Below the pieces are notes generated by a model. It saw nothing but the letters and a program-made list of their open reading frames with translations. It was not told where the DNA came from and did no database searches. DNA of 64,000 nt from Vibrio sp. 10N (GTDB lineage: Bacteria; Pseudomonadota; Gammaproteobacteria; Enterobacterales; Vibrionaceae). A program made the position numbers and the translations under genes. Within the stretch, counting starts at the first letter, position 1; each line of letters begins with the position of its first letter. Shown here in pieces: positions 8,452-15,295 of this stretch. The stretch is taken from assembly GCF_036245475.1 (NCBI RefSeq), contig NZ_BTPM01000001.1:2356001-2420000 (forward strand), given 5' to 3'.

Positions 8452-9828
8452 TTAAACGATGCGCAGACCGCCTTGAGCGATTGCGAAACGACGTGCACGA
8501 GTGAACGAGTACGCGTTTGTGATACCTTCACCAGTTGGGCCAGCGATAGTGAACGTTGAAGTACCTTCAGCGTTGTAACCTACACCAGATAGTGTTGGAC
8601 CGTTGTGAGCGAAGATAGTTGTGTTGATAGCACGACCGAACTTAGTTACGTTCTCGATGTTACCAGAGTAGATACATGCAGAGTGCTTGTTACCACGCTC
8701 AGCAGCAACTGCGCGCTCGATAGCTTCGTCGATGTTCGCACAACGAACAACTGGAAGTACTGGCATCATTTGCTCTACGTGTACTAGTGGGTGATCGTTC
8801 TCAACAACCATAACCGCTAGACGAGTCTCAGACTCAACACCGATAGACTTAAGGATCTCACCTGCGTCTTGACCAACGTGTTGCTTAACTGGGTGCCATA
8901 CGCGAGCAATTTCTTGCGCAGTACATGGCTTAGCACCGTCGATTTCGTCCATAGTTAGGATTTGTGCAGTTAGCTTCTCAGCTTCTTCTGCAGAAAGAAC
9001 GTAAGCGCCCGTTGCTTCTAGCTTAGCTAGGAACTCGTCCGCTACTGAATCTTCAACAAATACTTCTTTCTCACCGATACATAGTAGGTTGTTATCGAAA
9101 GATGCACCGCCGTAAACGCCAGCCGCAGCTAGGTCTAGGTTAGCAGAAGCGTCAACGATGACAGGTGGGTTACCAGCGCCAGCGCCTACACCTTTCTTAC
9201 CAGATTGTAGGATTGCTTTAACTAGACCAGGACCACCAGTACCCACTAGCATGTTTACTAGTGGAGATTTAGCGATTTCGTTTAGAGTTTCTAGAGTTGG
9301 CTCTTTAACCATAGTAACTAGGTTAGCTGGGCCGCCTGCTTCAACGATAGTTTTGTTGATCATGTCGATCATCATCGCAGAAACAACTTTAGAAGATGGG
9401 TGAACGTTGAACGTTACCGCGTTACCAGACGCTAGCATAGAGATAGCGTTGTTAACGATAGTTTCAGTTGGGTTAGTTACAGGAGTAACAGCACCGATAA
9501 CACCGTAAGGTGCACGCTCTTCTAGAGAGATACCGTTGTCACCAGACCATACTTTAGTTTCTAGAACTTCAGTACCTGGAGTCTTAGCAGCAGTTAGCTG
9601 GTGCTTAGCGATCTTGTCTTCAACACGACCTAGTTTAGTTTCTTCACGAACCATCTTCGCGAAGTCTTCAGCTTTAGCTAGAACTGCACCACGGATAGCA
9701 GTAAGGATAGCTTCACGGCCTTCTTTAGTTGAGTTAGCGTAGAACTCAACTTGAGCTTTATGAGTTGCTTCGATTGCAGCTTCTACAGTTTCGAAAACGC
9801 CTTGTGCGTTGTTGATATCGAATGACAT
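8452..9828 (-). CDS. CoA-acylating aldehyde dehydrogenase, EutE/PduP-like without encapsulation peptide
   Basis: A 458-residue aldehyde dehydrogenase that should convert an aldehyde plus CoA and NAD+ to acyl-CoA. Visible features are the Rossmann part, the conserved AGAGNPPVIVD (about 220-230) and the active-site region GASFDNNLLCIGEKE with the catalytic Cys at about 250, matching the EutE/PduP branch. EutE and PduP carry 20-40 extra N-terminal residues that target a microcompartment; this protein begins directly at the catalytic domain (MSFDINNAQGVFETVEAAI). No shell genes are present. It is the last gene of the ptb-buk operon, 80 bases after the kinase, with a hairpin in the gap. Codon use looks strongly biased, as in highly expressed genes. 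Physiological substrate (acet-, propion- or butyraldehyde) is open. Confidence 0.85.
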   Translation of the reverse strand: MSFDINNAQGVFETVEAAIEATHKAQVEFYANSTKEGREAILTAIRGAVLAKAEDFAKMVREETKLGRVEDKIAKHQLTAAKTPGTEVLETKVWSGDNGISLEERAPYGVIGAVTPVTNPTETIVNNAISMLASGNAVTFNVHPSSKVVSAMMIDMINKTIVEAGGPANLVTMVKEPTLETLNEIAKSPLVNMLVGTGGPGLVKAILQSGKKGVGAGAGNPPVIVDASANLDLAAAGVYGGASFDNNLLCIGEKEVFVEDSVADEFLAKLEATGAYVLSAEEAEKLTAQILTMDEIDGAKPCTAQEIARVWHPVKQHVGQDAGEILKSIGVESETRLAVMVVENDHPLVHVEQMMPVLPVVRCANIDEAIERAVAAERGNKHSACIYSGNIENVTKFGRAINTTIFAHNGPTLSGVGYNAEGTSTFTIAGPTGEGITNAYSFTRARRFAIAQGGLRIV

Positions 9829-9867
9829 TATTATTACCTTCTTAAAGTATTCGGTGGCAAGCCACTT

Positions 9868-9893
9868 AAAAAGAGCAGGCTCTTGGCCTGCTC
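9868..9893 (-). terminator. Intercistronic hairpin between kinase and aldehyde dehydrogenase genes
   Basis: On the minus strand GAGCAGGC pairs with GCCTGCTC around a five-base loop and is followed by TTTTT. It lies inside what otherwise looks like one operon, so it may reduce read-through into the aldehyde dehydrogenase gene or stabilise the upstream mRNA. Confidence 0.7.
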
Positions 9894-9908
9894 CTAATCT
9901 TTATTCAA

Positions 9909-10973
9909 TTAAGCGTATACTTGAGCAGCTTCTTCGCCGTTCACTACACGTAGCGTACCTAGTACTAGTGCTTCTAGCTCAACTTCACCTGGGAACTTAG
10001 TTACAGGAGCGATGAACTCAACGCGCTTAGTGATTTCAGCTGTGATGTACTTGCTGTATGCGATACCACCAGTTAGCAGGATGCCGTCAACTTTTTCACC
10101 GCCGAATACCGCGCCCATAGCAGCGATCTGCTTAGAAACTTGGTAAGCCATCGCGTCTGTTACTAGTTTGAACTCAGCGTCGCCAGCTTCCGCTTTCTCT
10201 TCGATTTCACGCATGTCGATGCTACCTGTGTAGCTGAATGCGCCGCCTTTACCTTGGATGAATGCTTTCATCTCAGCGTGCGTGTACTCGCCGCTGAAGC
10301 AGATGTCGATTAGCTCGCGAGTTGGTAGGTCACCAGAACGCTCTGGAGTGAATGGACCTTCAGAAACTGCGTCGTTTACGTCAACAGTTTGGCCGCCCAT
10401 GTGAGCACCTACAGTGATACCGCCACCCATGTGACAAACGATAACGTTAACGTCTTCGTACTTCTTACCTTGCTCTTCAGCGAATTTACGCGCGATAGCT
10501 TTTTGGTTAAGAGCGTGGAAACGACCTTTACGCTTGATAGCTTTGTGGCCAGAGAAAGACGCTAGCTCAGATAGCTCGTAAGTTACCGGTGCATCTGTGA
10601 AGAATGCTTCAATGCCGTTCTCATCAGCGATTTCTTTACCGATGATGCCTGCAAGGCTTGCTGGGTGCTGGATTTGCGCTTCTAGAAGGTCTGCGATTAC
10701 TGCATCGTCAACCTTGTAAGTACCGCCAGCGATTGGCTTAAGAACACCACCACGACAAGCAATAGCGTTTAGCTCAGAAGCTTTAACACCAGCTTCTTCT
10801 AGAGCCGCAAGAATTGCTTCTTTACGGAATTCTTTTTGGTTTGCAACAACTGCACCGAATGGCGCTAGCTCTTCAGCGCTGTGACGTAGAGTTTTCTCGA
10901 ACAGTTCAGTTGTACCTTCGAAAAGACCGATTTTTGTAGACGTAGAGCCTGGGTTGATAGCTAGAATTTTCAT
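9909..10973 (-). CDS. buk: Butyrate-type (acetate/butyrate) kinase
   Basis: A 354-residue ASKHA-fold kinase that transfers phosphate from an acyl phosphate to ADP. The phosphate-1 motif NPGSTSTKIGLF is at residues 8-19 (numbering from ATG 10973), and the segment HMGGGITVGAHMGGQTVDV followed by PFTPERSGDLP is diagnostic of the butyrate kinase branch rather than AckA. A GTG directly before the ATG is an alternative start; AGG lies 7 bases from the GTG and 10 from the ATG. It lies 37 bases after the phosphotransacylase gene. Buk homologues are common in Firmicutes and less so in vibrios, so the operon could be of old horizontal origin, although base composition gives no hint of this. Confidence 0.88.
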   Translation of the reverse strand: MKILAINPGSTSTKIGLFEGTTELFEKTLRHSAEELAPFGAVVANQKEFRKEAILAALEEAGVKASELNAIACRGGVLKPIAGGTYKVDDAVIADLLEAQIQHPASLAGIIGKEIADENGIEAFFTDAPVTYELSELASFSGHKAIKRKGRFHALNQKAIARKFAEEQGKKYEDVNVIVCHMGGGITVGAHMGGQTVDVNDAVSEGPFTPERSGDLPTRELIDICFSGEYTHAEMKAFIQGKGGAFSYTGSIDMREIEEKAEAGDAEFKLVTDAMAYQVSKQIAAMGAVFGGEKVDGILLTGGIAYSKYITAEITKRVEFIAPVTKFPGEVELEALVLGTLRVVNGEEAAQVYA

Positions 10974-11010
10974 CACTTATAAACCTAAATTAAGTTATTG
11001 CTAGTTATAA

Positions 11011-11946
11011 TTAAGCAGACGCGTCTGCTGCTTCTTTCTGTTGGCTCATAGCCGCTACAGAACATGCAAGCGCGATAGATACTGTCTTCTCAGCTTCGCC
11101 GTCAGCGCGAGAAACTAGAACAACAGGAATACGTGCACCAAGTAGAACACCCGCCATGCTGAAGCCAGCCATGTACTGAAGTGCTTTAGCAAATACGTTG
11201 CCTACTTCGATGTTTGGAACCATTAGGATATCTGCGTTGCCCGCTACTGGAGACTCGTAACCTTTAAGGTTTGCAGCGTACTGAGATACCGCGATATCTA
11301 GAGAGATAGGACCTGAAACGATACAACCTTCAATTTCACCGTTTTGGTTCATCTTTTGAAGCTCTGCCGCGTCCATCGTCGCTGGCATCTTGTCGTATGG
11401 CTTCTCTTTCGCACATAGGTTAGCTACTTTAGGCTCTTCGATGCCTACAGAGTGTGCTAGGCTCACTGCGTTCTTGATGATGCCTGCTTTTTGCTCAAGC
11501 GTTGGCATGATGTTCATCGCTGCGTCAGTGAACACGTGGAAGCTGTCGCCGCCTTCTTTAAATAGAACGCCTGCGTGGCTAAGAACGTTACCAGTACGAA
11601 GACCGTGCTCTTTCTTAAGCACTTCTTTTAGTAGAACTGAAGTGTCGATTAGACCCTTCATTAGTAGGTCGCCTTTACCTTCAGCAATTGCAGAGACTGC
11701 TGCAGTTGCGATTGCTTCTAGACCATCAGCTTCGATAATGTCGAAGTTTGCTAGATCAACGTTTGCTTTTGCTGCTGCTTCGTTGATTAGCGCACGCTCA
11801 CCAACAAGAATCACATCTGCCATGCCTTCTTGGAATGCGTTGTTTGCTGCGTCTAGCGTTGCATCATCGTGCGCTGCTGCAACAACCATGCGTTGCTTCT
11901 TACCGAACTTTTTAGCTTGCTGAATAAAGAAGTCTTTATTGTACAT
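11011..11946 (-). CDS. ptb: Phosphate acetyl/butyryltransferase
   Basis: A 311-residue PTA/PTB-family enzyme, exchanging CoA for phosphate to give an acyl phosphate. It is the short, single-domain form (about 300 residues) without the long N-terminal domains of E. coli Pta. Visible family features are LLMKGLIDTSVLLKEVLKKE (about 98-117), LSHAGVLFK, and a C-terminal NIEVGNVFAKALQYMAG. It is the first gene of the minus-strand operon with the kinase and the aldehyde dehydrogenase. Together the three would turn aldehyde into acid with net ATP formation. Acetyl versus butyryl preference cannot be told from sequence by eye. Confidence 0.85.
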   Translation of the reverse strand: MYNKDFFIQQAKKFGKKQRMVVAAAHDDATLDAANNAFQEGMADVILVGERALINEAAAKANVDLANFDIIEADGLEAIATAAVSAIAEGKGDLLMKGLIDTSVLLKEVLKKEHGLRTGNVLSHAGVLFKEGGDSFHVFTDAAMNIMPTLEQKAGIIKNAVSLAHSVGIEEPKVANLCAKEKPYDKMPATMDAAELQKMNQNGEIEGCIVSGPISLDIAVSQYAANLKGYESPVAGNADILMVPNIEVGNVFAKALQYMAGFSMAGVLLGARIPVVLVSRADGEAEKTVSIALACSVAAMSQQKEAADASA

Positions 11947-12306
11947 AGGGGCGATACCTTATATTTAAGAAGAGAGCCACTCGCCCTCTTTCTATTATCG
12001 ATAAACACTTATCTCTAAAAACAATTCGTTATTGTGGAGCAATTGAAGCGAATTATTTTTTAGACCCTCGTGAAAGGATGGATTGAATTTATCGTAGGTA
12101 TTGTCGAAATTAACGTCACTCAGTGTCAGTTTTTTTGACCGATTTACGGTAACATTTATTTGACCGTGAATAGATCGGCAGCATTCATATCACCAGCAAC
12201 TATAGAAGCAGGTTGCTATCACAGATTTCACTGAATTAGAGAAATAAATTGAAATATTGAAGAGCGAACGTAACAAGCGAGAATTAAGGTAACACACCCG
12301 TTTCAC

Positions 12307-12321
12307 TAGGTAATTTACCTA
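12307..12321. promoter_or_regulatory. Perfect palindrome TAGGTAA-T-TTACCTA
   Basis: A 7-1-7 perfect inverted repeat in the middle of the divergent region, with the size and symmetry of a dimeric repressor or activator site. The cognate protein is not identifiable from the window. Confidence 0.45.
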
Positions 12322-12366
12322 TGGAGATTTGAGTAACACAGCGTAAGTTGGCAATAAATTCACAGC

Positions 12367-12385
12367 AGCTATCAATCTGATAGCT
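12367..12385. promoter_or_regulatory. Inverted repeat AGCTATCA-ATC-TGATAGCT
   Basis: An 8-3-8 perfect inverted repeat 46 bases from the previous palindrome and about 240 bases before the decarboxylase start. It could be an operator or an RNA hairpin; no T-run follows, so it is not a terminator. Confidence 0.45.
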
Positions 12386-12625
12386 TACGATTCGGTGTTT
12401 AATAATCGCTAGAACATCAAGAGTGGTATTCATGGTGTGAATGTCAAATTGTCAGTTGCAAAGTGTAGTGCGGACACTAGAGTAAGTTTTTTTGACGCTG
12501 AGTGAAGTGCCCTGTTTCATGACCATACCCTATACTGGCTTCAGCTAATCACAGTGATTGAGAAGCTTAAGTTTCTGAATCACAAAGTAGATACAACATT
12601 GACTACTATTAAGTAAGGGTCGACG

Positions 12626-14146
12626 ATGACAATCCAAAATCGCCTAGAAGAAAGTGTAAAAAACCTAAACACTGTACTTGAAGAGCAAAAGCAACTTCTT
12701 GCTGAGCACAAAGCGAACCAAAACTACGCTGAGCGCCTACAAAACCTGCTTACTCCAACAGATGAACTAAGCACTAAAGGTGATGACCTATACATCGGTG
12801 GCTGTAAAGCAACTGATCTAATCGAACAATACGGCAGCCCGCTATTCGTACTAAGCGAAGACACTCTACGTGGCAACCTACGTCGCGTTAAAGCAGCATT
12901 CGGTTCAAACTGGCCAAAGCCTGTGAACGTAATGTTCGCTATCAAATCAAACACTAACTACGCTGTTCGTGCTATCTGTAACGAAGAAGGCGTTGGTGGT
13001 GACTGTTTCGGTCCTGGTGAAGTTGAAGCAACTCACATCGCAGGTGCGGATCCAAAAACTATCGCACTTAACGGTACAGTTAAGCCTGAACTAGCTATCC
13101 GCAAAGCGATTGAGTACGGCTACGCAATCCACCTAGACTCTTACGAAGAAATTGAAATCGTAGAGCGCATTGCTGCAGAAGTTAAGCCAAAAGAAAAAGT
13201 ACGTATCGCGGTACGTCTAAAAGTTATCCCTGAAGATTTCTTCAACGACTTCGAACCAGATGCATACCCGTTCCCTAACTTCATCGGCGCGATGAAGTGG
13301 ATCAAGTTCGGTCTACTAAAAGAAGAAGCGAAGAAAATCGTTAACCGCGTTAAAGAAATCGATGCATTCGAATTCTACGGTTTCCACACTCACCTAGGTC
13401 GTTTCTCTAAGCAACCTGAAGGTTGGGATGCACTATACCGTGAGTACGCACGCAATGTTATCGAGATCTCTCGTGAATGTGGCGTTCAACCATTCCAAAT
13501 CGACCTTGGCGGCGGTTGGCCACGCGAGCGTGAGCCAGAGTGTCGTAGCGTTGAGCACATGATGAACCCGAACACAATCGAAGACTACGCGTCTATCGTA
13601 TGTAAGGGCATGCTAGAAGAGTTCAACAAAGAAGGCTTCGAGATCCCACAACTATGGCTAGAGCCTGGTCGTTACATCGCAGGTAACATCGGTACACTAC
13701 TAACGTCTGTATACGTAGTAAAAGATGACCAAGAGATGGACTACACCTACACAATGGTTGACGCGTCTACTTACCTAGCAACGCTAGTTGAGTCTCAAGA
13801 GTCTAAGAACCCTGTTCTACCAGCGAACAAGATGACTCAGCCTCTTCAAGAGAAGACGACTGAAGTAGCGGGTCCAATCTGTATCCCATCTATCTGGGAA
13901 AGCGGTGCACGCATGCCAGCTCTAGAGCCAAAAGACGTTCTAGCTATCATGGATGTAGGTCACTACGCAGAATCTCAGGCGAGCCAGTTCAACTCTCTTC
14001 CTCGTCCTGCAACTGTACTAGTTAAAGACGGCGAAGCTGAGCTAATCAAGCGCGCTGAAACTGTGGAAGACGTATTTGCTACGCAAATCCTTCCAGAGCG
14101 TTTCAAAAAAGCAAAAGCAGAACTTGAGAAGCAGCGTAAAGCCTAA
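12626..14146 (+). CDS. Fold-type III PLP-dependent decarboxylase, divergent family member
   Basis: A 506-residue protein of the ornithine/diaminopimelate decarboxylase superfamily. After an N-terminal helical extension of about 60 residues (rich in Lys, Glu, Gln, probably coiled coil) it shows the PLP-lysine region VMFAIKSNTN (about 107-116), GFHTHLGRF, the phosphate-binding LGGGWP (about 294-299) and LEPGRYIAG (about 349-357). In DapDC and OdcA the catalytic cysteine lies in a short C-x-S-x-D segment; here the aligned stretch reads GPICIPSIWESGARMP, and GAY is replaced by GHY. The substrate is therefore uncertain. AAGGGTCGACG precedes the ATG. Codon bias is strong, as for an abundant protein. 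It is divergent from the ptb operon. Confidence 0.75.
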   Translation: MTIQNRLEESVKNLNTVLEEQKQLLAEHKANQNYAERLQNLLTPTDELSTKGDDLYIGGCKATDLIEQYGSPLFVLSEDTLRGNLRRVKAAFGSNWPKPVNVMFAIKSNTNYAVRAICNEEGVGGDCFGPGEVEATHIAGADPKTIALNGTVKPELAIRKAIEYGYAIHLDSYEEIEIVERIAAEVKPKEKVRIAVRLKVIPEDFFNDFEPDAYPFPNFIGAMKWIKFGLLKEEAKKIVNRVKEIDAFEFYGFHTHLGRFSKQPEGWDALYREYARNVIEISRECGVQPFQIDLGGGWPREREPECRSVEHMMNPNTIEDYASIVCKGMLEEFNKEGFEIPQLWLEPGRYIAGNIGTLLTSVYVVKDDQEMDYTYTMVDASTYLATLVESQESKNPVLPANKMTQPLQEKTTEVAGPICIPSIWESGARMPALEPKDVLAIMDVGHYAESQASQFNSLPRPATVLVKDGEAELIKRAETVEDVFATQILPERFKKAKAELEKQRKA

Positions 14147-14168
14147 TTCTTAAGGCTTCTGGACGGAC

Positions 14169-14195
14169 AAAAGCCTCTCAATTGAGAGGCTTTTT
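14169..14195. terminator. Terminator after the decarboxylase gene
   Basis: A perfect 13-base inverted repeat, AAAAGCCTCTCAA with TTGAGAGGCTTTT, followed by a further T; it may act in both directions, before the convergent udp gene. Confidence 0.88.
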
Positions 14196-14297
14196 CGTAT
14201 CTGCCACCTAGATAATCACACCGATAGATAAGTAACAAAAAAGCGAAACAGTTTCCTGCTCCGCTTTTCTATAATCTCTCTCTAACAGCGACGACTG

Positions 14298-15059
14298 TTA
14301 ATCAAGTAGCTTGCGCGCCGCTTCCACAACAACGCGAATAGAACGCGTCTCTGCTTGTTTCAACGTATCGTGATCCGGTGTCTCTTTTTGCGTACGGTTG
14401 ATGATTACGCCCGCTACACAGCCAGCTCGTAGACCTGAACTTGCACACATTGTTAGTAGTGTGGCGGATTCCATTTCAAAGTTAAGCACACCCATTTGTT
14501 GCCACTCTTCCATAGAACCTTGGAAACGACGTACCACACGACCCGAGAACGTATCGTAACGCTCTTGGCCTGGGTAGAACGTATCGCTTGATGCTGTCAC
14601 GCCAGTGTGCACTGTTGAACCTGCTTCAATCGCCGCTTCTTTCATTGCCGTTGCTACATCAAAGTCCGCAACCGCTGGGAATTCCATTGGCGCAAAATGT
14701 AGGCTTGCACCATCAAGGCGAACAGAGCCTGTGGTCACAATCATATCGCCCACATTCACATGTGATTGAATCGCACCTGTGGTACCAACACGCAAGAAGG
14801 TACGCACGCCAAGTTGCGCTAGCTCTTCCACGGCGATTGATGTTGATGGACCACCGATACCAGTCGAACAAACCACCACTGGCTTACCGTCTAGTTTTGC
14901 ACGGTACACAGTGTACTCACGTTGGCTTGCCAAAAACTCTGGCTCATCCATCAACTCAGCGATCTTCTGAACTCGAGCTGGGTCACCTGGAATAATGGCA
15001 ATTGTCGCGCCTTGTAGATCTTCTTTATTTACTCCGAGATGGAAAACAGCTTGGGACAT
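14298..15059 (-). CDS. udp: Uridine phosphorylase
   Basis: A 253-residue cytosolic enzyme that splits uridine with phosphate to uracil and ribose-1-phosphate. It shows the nucleoside-phosphorylase elements [39 protein letters not shown] and the C-terminal [10 protein letters not shown]. The ATG at 15059 gives exactly the usual 253 residues and has AAGGAG 6 bases upstream; the 30 extra residues of the longer frame are not family-like. Upstream at 15120-15190 are two TGTGA half-sites on the minus strand that could belong to CRP control, as in E. coli udp, but their second halves are poor. Confidence 0.93.
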   Translation of the reverse strand: MSQAVFHLGVNKEDLQGATIAIIPGDPARVQKIAELMDEPEFLASQREYTVYRAKLDGKPVVVCSTGIGGPSTSIAVEELAQLGVRTFLRVGTTGAIQSHVNVGDMIVTTGSVRLDGASLHFAPMEFPAVADFDVATAMKEAAIEAGSTVHTGVTASSDTFYPGQERYDTFSGRVVRRFQGSMEEWQQMGVLNFEMESATLLTMCASSGLRAGCVAGVIINRTQKETPDHDTLKQAETRSIRVVVEAARKLLD

Positions 15060-15238
15060 GGGGGACTCCTTTTGTCTCTTGGGTATGGGTTTAAGCTTAT
15101 AAGATAGCGCCCTCAATAAACGTACGCAGATCACAATTATCCAATGCAAAAACTTTGGAATTTCAAATTAAATCGGTTTGCATCACACTTTCATGTCGAA
15201 TTAGCGTCGATTTTGCACAACTTAAGTTTCTTCGCTCA

Positions 15239-15276
15239 CAAAAAAGCCGCTGTCTGAAATCAATTCAAACAGCGGC
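15239..15276 (-). terminator. Terminator of the P-type ATPase gene
   Basis: On the minus strand GCCGCTGT and ACAGCGGC enclose a 15-base loop and are followed by TTTTTTG, 20 bases after the stop codon. Confidence 0.82.
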
Positions 15277-15295
15277 CGTAATAAGCAAATGCCAA

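Larger units (their letters stand above)
11947..12625. other. 679-base divergent regulatory region
   Basis: No credible gene in either strand. It separates the ptb operon from the divergent decarboxylase gene and is AT-rich. It carries two clear inverted repeats (12307-12321 and 12367-12385), a weaker one (ATTCA-TGGTG-TGAAT at 12428-12442), and two copies of the 12-mer AGTTTTTTTGAC at 12128-12139 and 12485-12496. A TATACT hexamer near 12531 could be a -10 element for the decarboxylase gene. The length and repeat content suggest complex control of both units. Confidence 0.55.

Noticed and set aside
15100..15200. Possible CRP sites upstream of udp
   Set aside because: Only the TGTGA half is good in both candidates; the second half is too divergent to claim.
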